Shown here one piece after another: positions 27,030 through 35,271 of a DNA stretch of 52,715 nucleotides; the first letter of the stretch is position 1, and each line of letters opens with the position of its first letter. Under the pieces are notes generated by a model. The model did not search any database. It saw only the letters and a program-made list of their open reading frames with translations, and was not told where the DNA came from. Origin of the DNA: Bacilli bacterium (GTDB lineage Bacteria; Bacillota_I; Bacilli_A; RF39; UBA660); NCBI GenBank assembly GCA_016283935.1, contig JAEENX010000017.1:1-52715 (forward strand), read 5' to 3'. A program made the translations under genes and the position numbers.

Positions 27030-27164
27030 TTACATGTCCTCCCTTCGTTTATATCTCAGTATAAACATGGCTCCGTAAACGAATTAACCTGAAATCACTA
27101 GTTTTTAAGTTTACAACTCTTCCTAGTGTGTCAGCAACCTCGCACATCTACGCCGTTTAAACTA
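27030..27164 (-). promoter_or_regulatory. Structured 5' leader of the S10-spc-alpha superoperon
   Basis: About 130 bases of untranslated RNA precede rpsJ. On the minus strand several stems can be drawn: CACTAG with CTAGTG, TTCGTTTA (complement of 27076-27083) with TAAACGAA (27044-27051), and GTTTATA with TATAAAC (27060-27066 and 27047-27053, six-base loop). The last two share the same bases and cannot form together, and the shared strand abuts the rpsJ Shine-Dalgarno site. Autoregulation by a ribosomal protein such as L4 is known for E. coli; here it is inference. Confidence 0.6.
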
Positions 27165-27170
27165 TAGACC

Positions 27171-27199
27171 ATTATATACTATTTTTTTGTTCAATGCAA
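27171..27199 (-). promoter_or_regulatory. Promoter of the ribosomal superoperon
   Basis: On the minus strand TTGCAT (27194-27199), 17 bases with an A-run, TATAAT (27171-27176). Same -35 and spacing as the rpsO promoter. Transcription should start near 27164. Confidence 0.85.
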
Positions 27200-27288
27200 G
27201 TCTTTTTTTGCTGTTTTTTAATATTTGTATGACAAATTTAAATAAAGCAAATGTAAAGGAAAATTAAAAACTTTTATTACCCTATTTA

Positions 27289-27297
27289 TGGTATAAT
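27289..27297 (+). promoter_or_regulatory. Extended -10 promoter of the glycosyltransferase gene
   Basis: TGGTATAAT ends 17 bases before the ATG at 27315. The transcript would have a leader of only about ten bases, just enough for the AGGTGA site. It is divergent from the ribosomal promoter. Confidence 0.6.
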
Positions 27298-27314
27298 TAA
27301 TACAGGTGATATAT

Positions 27315-28253
27315 ATGTTATTAGACGTTATTATTCCTGCTTATAACGAAGAAGGAAATATAAATGCCTTATATGAATCTTTATGTAATTCATTATCAGA
27401 TATTAGATTTAATCTTATATTTGTAGATGACGGATCTAAAGATAGTACATATAAAGAATTAAGAGAACTATATAATAAAGATAAAAAACATATCCAAGTA
27501 ATATCGTTTTCAAGAAACTTTGGTAAAGACGCTGCTATGTATGCAGGCTTAAAAGCTTCTAAAGCTAAATATGCTTGTATTATAGATGCTGATCTTCAAC
27601 AATCTCCTACTCTAGTTAAAGATATGTTAAAGTTCCTAGAAGAAAATGAAGAATACGATGAAGTTGCTATGGTTAATCAATATACACATGAGAACGTATT
27701 TCAAAAACTATTTAAACATTTATTCTATAATGTAATGAAAAAGTCTACTAATCAAGAATACGTTGCTGGAGCTTCAGATTTTAGACTATTCAGAAGAAAC
27801 GTAGTTAAAGCTTTAGTTTCTATGAAAGAAAATAATAGATTTACTAAAGGATTATTTTCTTGGGTAGGATTTAAAATCCATTATATGAAATACACTCCAG
27901 ATAAAAGACATTCAGGAAAATCTAAATTTAATTTCAGTAAACAAATAAGTTATGCTGTAGATGGTTTAATGAACTTCTCTACTTCACTTTTAAATATAGC
28001 TATTATATTAGGTACTTTATGTACTGGTATATCATTTGTATATTTTATATATATATTTATTAAGACTTTAGTACAAGGAATAGATATGCCAGGTTATGCT
28101 TCTCTTGCATGTTTAATATTATTCTTTGGTGGAATGATTATTGCATTTCAAGGATTACTTGCTAAATATATAGCTAAAGTATATATGGAAGCAAAAGAAA
28201 GACCTATATATATAGAAAAAGCTACATTAGGTTTTGACGAAGACATTTTATAA
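27315..28253 (+). CDS. Polyprenyl-phosphate glycosyltransferase, family 2 (GtrB/DPM1-like)
   Basis: The 312-aa protein has a GT-A catalytic domain: DVIIPAYNEEGNINAL, IFVDDGSKDST, SFSRNFGKDAAMYAGL, and the metal-binding IDADLQQSP (DxD). Two C-terminal membrane helices (about 230-255 and 265-290) follow. This layout is that of enzymes loading glucose or another sugar onto undecaprenyl phosphate for later transfer outside the membrane. The ATG at 27315 has AGGTGA five bases before it; the GTG at 27306 overlaps that site. It is the first plus-strand gene after the ribosomal cluster and is transcribed alone. The sugar and the final acceptor (wall polymer or lipid) are unknown. Confidence 0.92.
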   Translation: MLLDVIIPAYNEEGNINALYESLCNSLSDIRFNLIFVDDGSKDSTYKELRELYNKDKKHIQVISFSRNFGKDAAMYAGLKASKAKYACIIDADLQQSPTLVKDMLKFLEENEEYDEVAMVNQYTHENVFQKLFKHLFYNVMKKSTNQEYVAGASDFRLFRRNVVKALVSMKENNRFTKGLFSWVGFKIHYMKYTPDKRHSGKSKFNFSKQISYAVDGLMNFSTSLLNIAIILGTLCTGISFVYFIYIFIKTLVQGIDMPGYASLACLILFFGGMIIAFQGLLAKYIAKVYMEAKERPIYIEKATLGFDEDIL

Positions 28254-28259
28254 AAAATT

Positions 28260-28284
28260 AAAAGAGAGTTTAAAACTCTCTTTT
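28260..28284. terminator. Bidirectional terminator between convergent genes
   Basis: The palindrome with arms AAAAGAGAGTTT and AAACTCTCTTTT lies seven bases after the glycosyltransferase stop and two bases from the stop of the opposing gene, with T runs on both strands. Confidence 0.85.
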
Positions 28285-28285
28285 A

Positions 28286-29092
28286 TTATGCAACTAAACT
28301 TCTTGGAGTATCTTCTACTACTTGCAAATCATTTTCTTCTTGAACTGCTAAATCTGTAGGAGGAACTTCTAAAATGTCATATTTTGCTATTTTATCTTCT
28401 TCTTTTAGTCTGTCAATAAACTTTTCAACCTTACCAGTATTTTCAGATACATAAGATAAACTGAATTTATCTCCATCTCTTTTAATACATATGCAGTTAG
28501 GTTTAGAAGTAATATAAGCTAAATCTGTTTTCTTCTTTCTATCTGTTAATACATCTTTATATATGCGTTCACTGAAAAGCATATCATTCATAAGTAAGAA
28601 AGAAGCTAATAGATCTAAATTACCTTTTCCTACATCGTTTTTAGTAGCATTTGATAAATATGTTGAATCAACATATCCATATTCATCAATTATGCCTTCA
28701 TTAATATTGTCTATATTTGTTAATTCAGGATCATATTTGATTACTTCATCAGTTGGCACTTGAATTCCATCTTCATCTTTTAATTTATCTGGTTCAAAGA
28801 ATTTTCCACATACATAGTTTTTAGATGCAACAAATAATGTGCCACCATTAGAGAATAAAACGTTGTCTCTACTCTTAGCAAATGGTGCTACAATTTTATA
28901 TCCAAGTTTAACTATTGCATACATCACTTCTGGAGAAAATCTTTTCATTTGAGATTTCATTAATTGGAATTCAAAATTAGCAACTGGATCTTTTTTGATT
29001 GCTTCTCTAACTGCTCCTTCTAAACGTGGTCCAATTTGGAATAATGGTAATGGTTCAAATAATCCTTCATTTGTAATAATACCTGTGTCCAT
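28286..29092 (-). CDS. Protein of unknown function (268 aa)
   Basis: No family is recognised. The product is soluble and acidic toward the C-terminus, with no signal peptide. A basic middle segment (SRDNVLFSNGG, about 95-105) is followed by a beta-rich part, and a helical region around 165-200 contains NLDLLASFLLMNDMLFSERIYKDVL. The ATG has AGGTG upstream and a TGATATACT extended -10 at 29116-29124. Codon use fits the neighbours. It is monocistronic, ending at a shared terminator with the glycosyltransferase. Confidence 0.72.
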   Translation of the reverse strand: MDTGIITNEGLFEPLPLFQIGPRLEGAVREAIKKDPVANFEFQLMKSQMKRFSPEVMYAIVKLGYKIVAPFAKSRDNVLFSNGGTLFVASKNYVCGKFFEPDKLKDEDGIQVPTDEVIKYDPELTNIDNINEGIIDEYGYVDSTYLSNATKNDVGKGNLDLLASFLLMNDMLFSERIYKDVLTDRKKKTDLAYITSKPNCICIKRDGDKFSLSYVSENTGKVEKFIDRLKEEDKIAKYDILEVPPTDLAVQEENDLQVVEDTPRSLVA

Positions 29093-29115
29093 TTAAGCAC
29101 CTACTTTCTATATAA

Positions 29116-29124
29116 AGTATATCA
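29116..29124 (-). promoter_or_regulatory. Extended -10 promoter of the 268-aa unknown gene
   Basis: TGATATACT on the minus strand, about 23 bases before the start codon. Confidence 0.5.
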
Positions 29125-29128
29125 CTAA

Positions 29129-29157
29129 AAAAGCAAAATATTATTTATTTTGCTTTT
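29129..29157 (-). terminator. Terminator of the glucosaminidase-like gene
   Basis: Arms AAAAGCAAAATA and TATTTTGCTTTT with a short loop and T tail on the minus strand. It contains the stop codon (29145-29147). Confidence 0.87.
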
Positions 29158-29885
29158 ACTGATGCATAATAAGTGTTAACTTTTTCAGCCCATGTTGGTG
29201 ATGCAGCGTACTTGTGTGCCATTGTATCTGCTGTAGTTAATCCTTGTAAATAATAATTCTTATAAAGAATATTTAAATATCCTTCAATTCCTTCTTCTAA
29301 TGAATCATATCTAGAATATGATGTTCCATTGCAAGAACCTCTGCCCTTTAATCCACCAATATTATTACATGTAACTGTTATGGTAGAACATTTCCAATTA
29401 CATCCTGTTTCTAATAAGACTATTGATACAGCTAAGTAAGGATCTAATCCTGTTTTCTTTGTATAGTTTGCAAAGAAGTATCCAGTGTTAGTCATATATG
29501 ATCCTAAACTTTTATTTAATTTATTAGTTAAATCAGTAAGAGTCATACCATCATATATAATTGATCCATCATCTACAAATGTAGGTGCTTTTTCATATGG
29601 GAAAGCTCCAATTTCTTCTTCTGAGAATACTTGAGATAATTCATTATCCTCTTCAGGATTATTTAATGTAATAGTATAGTTATTTATTTGTTCAACTAAT
29701 TTAGTTGTAGGCTGTGCATATTTAGTATCTTTATCATGTTTTTCGTAGAACTGCATAACAGACTTAATAGGCTTTGATGCGTCTACTTCAGCAAAATAGA
29801 ATACTTTTATAAATGAAAAAAGGGATAAACATAATACTAATATGGAACATCCTAGTATTACTTCCTTTTTGTACTTATCAAACAT
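29145..29885 (-). CDS. Membrane-anchored glucosaminidase-like peptidoglycan hydrolase (GH73-type)
   Basis: A 246-aa protein with an N-terminal anchor helix (about 9-28) and a C-terminal domain of the Flg_J/GH73 glucosaminidase kind. The characteristic run is YTKKTGLDPYLAVSIVLLETG with the putative catalytic Glu, followed by NNIGGLKG, SRYDSLEEGIEGYL and a terminal WAEKVNTYYASV. Such enzymes cut the glycan strands of peptidoglycan during growth or separation. Cysteines in CNWKCSTITVTCNN and RGSCNG could form disulfides outside the cell (inference). GAGGAA lies before the ATG. It is transcribed alone. Confidence 0.82.
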   Translation of the reverse strand: MFDKYKKEVILGCSILVLCLSLFSFIKVFYFAEVDASKPIKSVMQFYEKHDKDTKYAQPTTKLVEQINNYTITLNNPEEDNELSQVFSEEEIGAFPYEKAPTFVDDGSIIYDGMTLTDLTNKLNKSLGSYMTNTGYFFANYTKKTGLDPYLAVSIVLLETGCNWKCSTITVTCNNIGGLKGRGSCNGTSYSRYDSLEEGIEGYLNILYKNYYLQGLTTADTMAHKYAASPTWAEKVNTYYASVKAK

Positions 29886-29999
29886 CCATATTCCTCTATT
29901 CTTTATGGTATAGTTTTATTATAGCAAAGAAGTACCCTATTTTCAATATTTCTCCTACTTCAAATCGTAGAAATTTAGCACAAGTTTTCAACAAAATAA

Positions 30000-30023
30000 A
30001 AAAGATATCTTTCAATATCTTTT
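30000..30023 (-). terminator. Terminator of the NPKTG surface-protein gene
   Basis: Arms AAAAGATAT and ATATCTTTT around a six-base loop, then T residues on the minus strand, ten bases after the stop codon. Confidence 0.8.
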
Positions 30024-30033
30024 ATTATTTTTA

Positions 30034-31074
30034 TTATACTCTAGAGAATAATGATTTTCTCTTAACAGCTAATAATACGATTCCACAAATACCTGCAGCT
30101 ACTGCAAATTCTAAAATGTAATCTTCAACACCTGTTTTAGGGTTATCAGTACATTTAGCTTTAGAAGTTACGCCAGATACAATAGTACATGTAGAAGCTT
30201 GTTTTCCAACTTCTAACCATTGATATTTATCTTCACACTTATAGCATGAATATGAAGGAACTACTTCAAATCTACAATTATATGTTTTGTTGAATGATAA
30301 TACTGGAACCATCATGAATCTTTTAATAGTATTTTGATTTCCTTGTGCTGCTATTAAAGCATTATTAGATACTTGTTCAACTGATACTGCAGTAACAATT
30401 CCTTCATCATTAAATGTTGGAACAATAATCCATACTTTATAATCATCTCCAACTTTTTCATATGATGAAGTTAGATAACCAGAATAAGATTCTACACTTT
30501 GGTTTGAAATAAAGTATACAATTAATGAATATAAATACCAATTTTGGAATTTTTCTGCTCCAGCTGCTGTTAATGAATAATGTGTTTCATCTACTTTAGT
30601 ATTTTCAAACCAAGATAAGAATTCATCTTTTGTTGGTAATGAAAGATTTGTTGGATCAGTGTTGTAATTTTTTACATATGGTGTTGTAACTTGTGTATTG
30701 AATTCATTTCCATTTAAGTTGAAATATGTCATACCATCTGCAATTTCACCATTAAAATCTTTAACTAAAGTTTCATATGCAATTGATTCGTTAAATGAAT
30801 TAACATTGTTAATATCAAATGGAGCGCCTCCTAAGAATGCAACAGCACCTTTAGCTAATCCTTTAACGTAATTAGAATCAGTTGGATCTTCTCCTAATGA
30901 AACAATTTTAATACCTACTGTTTCATCACCTTTAGCATGAGCTTCTTCTTGATCTTTGTTAACGATGAAGTTTTGTTCAACTCCTACTGAATAATCAATT
31001 TCAGCAGCTTTAACGCCAGCAAGTGGTGTTATAGCAACAAATGCAGCTAAAATAGCCATTAATTTCTTTTTCAT
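30034..31074 (-). CDS. Secreted wall-anchored protein with NPKTG sorting signal
   Basis: The 346-aa product starts with a signal peptide (MKKKLMAILAAFVAITPLAGVKA) and ends with a sortase-type signal: NPKTG at 311-315, a hydrophobic helix (about 320-338) and the basic tail KRKSLFSRV. The mature region is rich in Asn, Asp and Thr; near the C-terminus it has four Cys close together (CRFEVVPSYSCYKCEDKYQW). No enzymatic family is recognised, so it may be an adhesin or structural wall protein. A TGCTATTCT extended -10 and AGGTGG site lie upstream. No sortase gene is in the window. Confidence 0.85.
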   Translation of the reverse strand: MKKKLMAILAAFVAITPLAGVKAAEIDYSVGVEQNFIVNKDQEEAHAKGDETVGIKIVSLGEDPTDSNYVKGLAKGAVAFLGGAPFDINNVNSFNESIAYETLVKDFNGEIADGMTYFNLNGNEFNTQVTTPYVKNYNTDPTNLSLPTKDEFLSWFENTKVDETHYSLTAAGAEKFQNWYLYSLIVYFISNQSVESYSGYLTSSYEKVGDDYKVWIIVPTFNDEGIVTAVSVEQVSNNALIAAQGNQNTIKRFMMVPVLSFNKTYNCRFEVVPSYSCYKCEDKYQWLEVGKQASTCTIVSGVTSKAKCTDNPKTGVEDYILEFAVAAGICGIVLLAVKRKSLFSRV

Positions 31075-31176
31075 ATATCTTCCACCTATTTGTCTACCTT
31101 TCTTATCATAAGAATAGCATATTTAGTAAAAATAATCTATAAATATATGCATTTTTATTAAACTTTACAACAAAAA

Positions 31177-31197
31177 AAGATGCTTATTCAGCATCTT
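31177..31197 (-). terminator. Terminator of pnp
   Basis: Arms AAGATGC and GCATCTT with a seven-base loop that holds the stop codon (31184-31186), followed by seven T residues on the minus strand. Confidence 0.88.
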
Positions 31198-33415
31198 CTT
31201 TTTTCTTAGATTTCTTTACGGCTTTTTCAGCTTTCTTTTCTTCTTTTACTTCTTCTTTGTCTTCTTTTTTAGCTGGTTTTGGTAATGCAGCTTTTCTAGA
31301 TAAGTTTAATCTACCTTTTTGGTCATATCCTAAAGACATTACGATTATTTCGTCTCCTACTTTAACCATGTCTGAAGCTTTTTCAACTCTTTCATGAGCT
31401 AATTGAGAAACGTGAACTAATCCTTCGCATCCTGGCCATAATTGAACAAAGCATCCGAAGTCTTCAACTTTAACTACTTTAGCAGTATATTTAACTCCGT
31501 CTTCTACTTCTCTAACGATTGATTTAATCATTTCAGCAGCTTTGTTAATTACTTCTCTATCAGTATGATAAATAATTACTTGTCCATTTTCTTCAACATC
31601 AATCTTAACAGCGTTAACATCTTGAACTGTTTCAACATTTGAAGATTCACAAATGATCTTAGTAATCATTTCTCCACCTTTACCAATTACATCTTTAATC
31701 TTTTCTGGATTAATCATGAATGTTTCAAGTTTAGGAGCATATTTAGATACTTCTTTTCTTGGTTCTGCAATTTCTTTTTCCATTACATCAAGAATTTCTA
31801 ATCTAGCTTTCTTAGCTTGTGCTAATGCTTTCTTTAAAATATCTTTATTTATACCTTTAATCTTAATATCCATTTGTAATGAACAAATACCTTTTCTAGT
31901 ACCACCAACTTTAAAGTCCATGTCTCCTAAATGGTCTTCCATACCTTGGATATCAGTTAAGATTTCATATTCACTTTCATCTTTAGAAGTGATAAGTCCC
32001 ATTGCTATACCAGCAACTGGTGCTTTAATTGGAACACCTGCAGCCATTAATGATAAACATCCTGCACAGATAGTTGCTTGTGATGATGAACCATTTGATT
32101 CTAAGATTTCAGATACAACTCTAACTGTATATGGGAATTCTTCTTCTGAAGGCATAACTTGTTTTAAACATCTTTCGCCTAATGCTCCATGTCCAATTTC
32201 TCTTCTACCTGGAGAACCATATCTACCAGTTTCACCAACTGAGAATGCTGGGAAATTGTAATGTAACATAAAATGTTTTTGAGTTTCTAATGAAATACCA
32301 TCAAATGCTTGATATTCATTTAAAGCTCCTAATGTAGTAACTGCTAATGCTTGAGTTTCACCACGAGTAAACATAGCTGAACCATGAGTTCTTGGTAAAA
32401 TATCTTTTGCAGTAGATAATGGTCTAATTTCATCCATCTTTCTACCATCAGCTCTTAAATGTTCATTAACAGTGATTGATCTAAATAAATCATATTCAAT
32501 AGATTCAAGAACTAATTTAACTTTAGTAATTAATACAGTTAAATCATCTTTATCCATATCTGCATTCTTTTCTTCGTATTCTTCTACTACTCTTTCTTTG
32601 ATATTATCAATCGCTTCATATCTTTCAAGTTTAGCTTTAATACGTAATGCTTTATCTAATTCATCTTTAACTTCTGCTTCAATAGCATTTCTTAATTCAT
32701 CTTCAATTTCAAGATGTTCATATTCCATCTTTGGTAATCCGATTTCTTTAATGATTTCTTCTTGGAATTCACATAATTCTTTAACTGCTTCATGACCAAA
32801 CATTAATGCTTCTAACATGTCATCTTCAGAAACTTCTTTAGATCCTGCTTCAACCATGTTGATTGCTTTCTTAGTACCAGCAACAGTTAAGTCAATATCA
32901 GATACTTCTAATTGAGCTGGAGTTGGGTTAATAATAAACTTACCATCTACTCTACCTACTTTAACACCAGCGATTGGTCCATCAAATGGAATCTTAGAAA
33001 TTGATGTACATAATGAAGAACCAAACATTGCAGTTAATTCAGGTGAATTATCAGTATCAACTGATAATACAGTATTAACAACTTGTACTTCATTTCTGAA
33101 GTCTTCTGGGAACATTGGTCTCATTGGTCTATCGATCATACGAGCAGCTAATGTTGCAGCATCAGTTGGTCTTCCTTCTCTTTTAATAAATCCTCCAGGT
33201 ATTTTACCTACAGAATATAACTTTTCTTGGTATAAAACCATTAATGGGAAGAAATCAGATAAAATGTTAGCGTTATTACTTACTACAGCTGTAGATAAGA
33301 TAACAGTATCACCATATCTAACTAAAACAGCACCATGTGCTTGTTTAGCCATTTCGCCGTTTTCAACGATGATTTTCTTACCATAAAAATCTTTTTCAAA
33401 AACTTTTTTTGACAT
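31184..33415 (-). CDS. pnp: Polynucleotide phosphorylase
   Basis: A 743-aa exoribonuclease that degrades RNA 3' to 5' using phosphate. Two RNase PH domains are seen (first around [10 protein letters not shown]; second with [15 protein letters not shown] and the catalytic Asp region [20 protein letters not shown]), with the helical linker between, then a KH domain (about 555-615, [17 protein letters not shown]) and an S1 domain (about 620-690, [28 protein letters not shown]). The last 35 residues are a Lys/Glu-rich tail. It follows rpsO, the usual arrangement, but with a terminator hairpin between, so readthrough or a weak promoter must supply transcription. AGAAGGAGA precedes the ATG. Confidence 0.98.
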   Translation of the reverse strand: MSKKVFEKDFYGKKIIVENGEMAKQAHGAVLVRYGDTVILSTAVVSNNANILSDFFPLMVLYQEKLYSVGKIPGGFIKREGRPTDAATLAARMIDRPMRPMFPEDFRNEVQVVNTVLSVDTDNSPELTAMFGSSLCTSISKIPFDGPIAGVKVGRVDGKFIINPTPAQLEVSDIDLTVAGTKKAINMVEAGSKEVSEDDMLEALMFGHEAVKELCEFQEEIIKEIGLPKMEYEHLEIEDELRNAIEAEVKDELDKALRIKAKLERYEAIDNIKERVVEEYEEKNADMDKDDLTVLITKVKLVLESIEYDLFRSITVNEHLRADGRKMDEIRPLSTAKDILPRTHGSAMFTRGETQALAVTTLGALNEYQAFDGISLETQKHFMLHYNFPAFSVGETGRYGSPGRREIGHGALGERCLKQVMPSEEEFPYTVRVVSEILESNGSSSQATICAGCLSLMAAGVPIKAPVAGIAMGLITSKDESEYEILTDIQGMEDHLGDMDFKVGGTRKGICSLQMDIKIKGINKDILKKALAQAKKARLEILDVMEKEIAEPRKEVSKYAPKLETFMINPEKIKDVIGKGGEMITKIICESSNVETVQDVNAVKIDVEENGQVIIYHTDREVINKAAEMIKSIVREVEDGVKYTAKVVKVEDFGCFVQLWPGCEGLVHVSQLAHERVEKASDMVKVGDEIIVMSLGYDQKGRLNLSRKAALPKPAKKEDKEEVKEEKKAEKAVKKSKKKEDAE

Positions 33416-33454
33416 AAATATCTCCTTCTAATTTTTTCTCTATAAAAGAAAAAA

Positions 33455-33472
33455 GCACATAAAAACATGTGC
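33455..33472 (-). terminator. Terminator or attenuator between rpsO and pnp
   Basis: GCACAT / ATGTGC stem with a T-rich loop and six following T residues on the minus strand, starting one base past the rpsO stop. It may be leaky, since no strong pnp promoter is seen. Confidence 0.8.
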
Positions 33473-33742
33473 CTACTTTCTAATACCTAATTTTTCGATT
33501 AACTCACGATAAGCAACTACATCAGTGCTCTTTAGGTAGTCAAGTAATTTTCTTCTTTTACCTACCTTCATAAGTAAACCTCTTTTTGAATGGAAATCAT
33601 GAATATGAACTTTTAAGTGTTCAGTTAAATCATTGATTTCTTCTGTAAGAATTGCGATTTGTACTTTAGTGTTTCCTGAATCTTTTGCGTTAGCACCAAA
33701 TTCTTTAACTAAAGCAGCTTTTCTTTCACTAGTTACAGCCAT
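33473..33742 (-). CDS. rpsO: Ribosomal protein S15
   Basis: An 89-aa S15 beginning [16 protein letters not shown], with the conserved [25 protein letters not shown] segment that binds the 16S three-way junction. It has its own TTGCAT-TATAAT promoter and AGGAGG site, and is followed by pnp. Confidence 0.98.
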   Translation of the reverse strand: MAVTSERKAALVKEFGANAKDSGNTKVQIAILTEEINDLTEHLKVHIHDFHSKRGLLMKVGKRRKLLDYLKSTDVVAYRELIEKLGIRK

Positions 33743-33823
33743 CTTATGTTCCTCCTTTATTATATTAACCGTTTAAACTGAGATTGGAATCGGAAGATTA
33801 ATCCAGTCCAAGTAAAAACTTCT
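33743..33823 (-). promoter_or_regulatory. 5' leader of rpsO, possible S15 autoregulatory element
   Basis: Eighty bases of leader with pairing potential (TTGGA with TCCAA, plus nested GATTAATC) lie before the rpsO start. S15 leaders in other Firmicutes fold into a three-way junction bound by S15; the fold here is only sketched by eye. Confidence 0.35.
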
Positions 33824-33829
33824 TTAATG

Positions 33830-33858
33830 ATTATATGATAAATATTTATAAAATGCAA
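33830..33858 (-). promoter_or_regulatory. Promoter of rpsO
   Basis: On the minus strand TTGCAT (33853-33858), 17 bases, TATAAT (33830-33835), identical in both elements and spacing to the rpsJ promoter. Confidence 0.82.
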
Positions 33859-33865
33859 GAGATTA

Positions 33866-34507
33866 TTATAATTTATATCCTTGAGCTTCTTGTCTCATTA
33901 CAGCTTGTTCTGCTTTTTCTTGTATAACATCATCAATCGATTTACCACCTGAAGCAATATATTGTTGCATTGCTTCTAATTCATCTTTTGGTTTATATAC
34001 AAACAAAAAATCATCAAATGGTTTTGATGCATCAATTGCAATTTCACCATCTGTTGCTCCACCACTAGTTAGGTCAGCTAAGCCATGTTCTTTTAATTTT
34101 CCTACTGTTGTAACCATAATAGATGAATATATTCTTTCAGGACTATCTTCAGGTTGTTCTGCTCTTAATCCAAATCTTGGCTCTAGGAATTCAGTTGACC
34201 AAAAATTTTCATTTTTTGGATAATCAGTATATATAGCTCTTCTAAAAGCTAATAGATTATCTATATTAGTTTCTAATCTATGTTCATAATTATATGATGT
34301 AATAAAATATTTTCTTTGTTCTTCTTCGTCAAACAATTGAAAAAAAGCTTCTAAAAAATCAGGATCTTTAAATTGCATACTTATTTCATTCATATCTATA
34401 CCACATGAATTTGCTAAATCACATAAGTTATTATATAAATTTCCTTGTACTTTATCATACATTTCTTCTTGCGCAGTTTTAGGCATCAAATCATCAAATA
34501 TACTCAA
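33866..34507 (-). CDS. Protein of unknown function (213 aa), TTG start
   Basis: Not recognised. The protein is soluble and rich in Glu, Asp and Phe, with an N-terminal helical half (DDLMPKTAQEEMYDKVQGNL) and a C-terminal helix (residues about 180-210) ending AVMRQEAQGYKL. The TTG start at 34507 is accepted because GGAGGTGAT lies five bases upstream, a strong site. It is downstream of the HIT gene and the short remnant, with which it may be cotranscribed. It lies in a small patch of genes that looks less conserved than the surroundings. Confidence 0.7.
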   Translation of the reverse strand: MSIFDDLMPKTAQEEMYDKVQGNLYNNLCDLANSCGIDMNEISMQFKDPDFLEAFFQLFDEEEQRKYFITSYNYEHRLETNIDNLLAFRRAIYTDYPKNENFWSTEFLEPRFGLRAEQPEDSPERIYSSIMVTTVGKLKEHGLADLTSGGATDGEIAIDASKPFDDFLFVYKPKDELEAMQQYIASGGKSIDDVIQEKAEQAVMRQEAQGYKL

Positions 34508-34534
34508 TTAATATCACCTCCATCACCTAACAGT

Positions 34535-34636
34535 TTAGATTCTTTTACATCTTCCAATAGAATATAAATTGAAATATTTTCTTATAAAACAAGAAATATC
34601 AGTTAAACATTCATTATAATCATTTTTTACTTTCAT
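34535..34636 (-). pseudogene. Short open frame, possible remnant of a phosphatase-family gene
   Basis: A 33-codon frame starts six bases after the HIT stop and encodes MKVKNDYNECLTDISCFIRKY followed by a few residues and TAA. The opening resembles the N-terminus I remember from an alkaline phosphatase/nucleotide pyrophosphatase-like family of Firmicutes (pattern NxCLTNxxCSIxKYF). Shifting frame after it gives another short open stretch, LEDVKESKLLGDGGDIN, ending at the next gene's start. The most likely reading is a 5' stub left by deletion and frameshift; a real micro-protein cannot be excluded. Confidence 0.3.
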
Positions 34637-34641
34637 AATAT

Positions 34642-35093
34642 TTACTCGTGATTTTCTATTATCATATTCCATTCATTTTGCATCATTTTAAATATCTCTT
34701 CTTTTTCTTCTCTAGTAAATATATCTTTTTGAGATGAAAATCTACTTCTAGCCCATTTCCACATATTATATCCAAAATGTTTATCTATATATTTTTTATT
34801 TAATATAAATCTTTCACCTTCATATCTTGGTATAAAATGAAAATGAACATGTGGTGTTTTATTATCCTTATAAGCATTATTCATTAAACATGCAAAATTA
34901 TACATTGTTGCATTAAATATTTTTTTGTTATTCTTTCTAATTCTTTTTCAATTTGTCCAAGTTCAATCCAATCATCAGAAGTTAAATCACTTAACTTTTC
35001 TTTTGTACAAGAAACAATACATTGTCCGGGAAATTCTTGGCACCAATTAACAAATACTACTTCCCAATTATTACCTGTATATAAATTCATCAT
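34642..35093 (-). pseudogene. HIT-family nucleotide hydrolase interrupted by a one-base frameshift
   Basis: Two overlapping frames make one HIT protein. The first (from ATG 35093) covers NLYTGNNWEVVFVNWCQEFPG to ERITKKYL and stops at 34884. The second continues with MYNFACLMNNAYKDNKTPHVHFHFIPRYEG, including the full His triad HVHFHF. Adding one A to the run of seven (plus-strand T 34920-34926) restores a single frame reading RITKKIFNATMYNF, as expected for the family. So the gene is either recently inactivated, rescued by polymerase slippage on the A run, or carries a sequencing error. HIT enzymes hydrolyse dinucleoside polyphosphates or nucleoside phosphoramidates. Confidence 0.8.
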
Positions 35094-35110
35094 TGTCACA
35101 TCCTAAATCA

Positions 35111-35119
35111 ATTATACCA
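35111..35119 (-). promoter_or_regulatory. Extended -10 promoter of the HIT gene
   Basis: TGGTATAAT on the minus strand, about 18 bases before the HIT start codon. Its presence suggests the broken gene is still transcribed. Confidence 0.55.
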
Positions 35120-35195
35120 TGCATATATATAATTACTTAATTTTTCTCTTATATTTACATAAGGTACATATGATAGCATTTATCTTTTTAAAATA

Positions 35196-35217
35196 AAAAA
35201 GACTTATAAGTCTTTTT
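35196..35217 (-). terminator. Terminator after the 84-aa membrane protein gene
   Basis: The palindrome AAAAAGACTT / AAGTCTTTTT is followed by T residues on the minus strand, 55 bases past the stop codon at 35272. Confidence 0.8.
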
Positions 35218-35271
35218 CATTTAATTACTATAATTCATATTTTTTAAAGTGTTTTTTCACTTTGTTCTATT

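Noticed and set aside
27030-27038. ATG-TAA start-stop just before the rpsJ start codon
   Set aside because: The ATG is only two bases from the Shine-Dalgarno site, too close to be used, so I treat it as chance rather than a regulatory minimal ORF.
31653-32261. Plus-strand open frame of 202 codons opposite pnp
   Set aside because: It is antisense to a clear pnp reading, has no ribosome-binding site and shows no family pattern; it arises from the codon bias of pnp.
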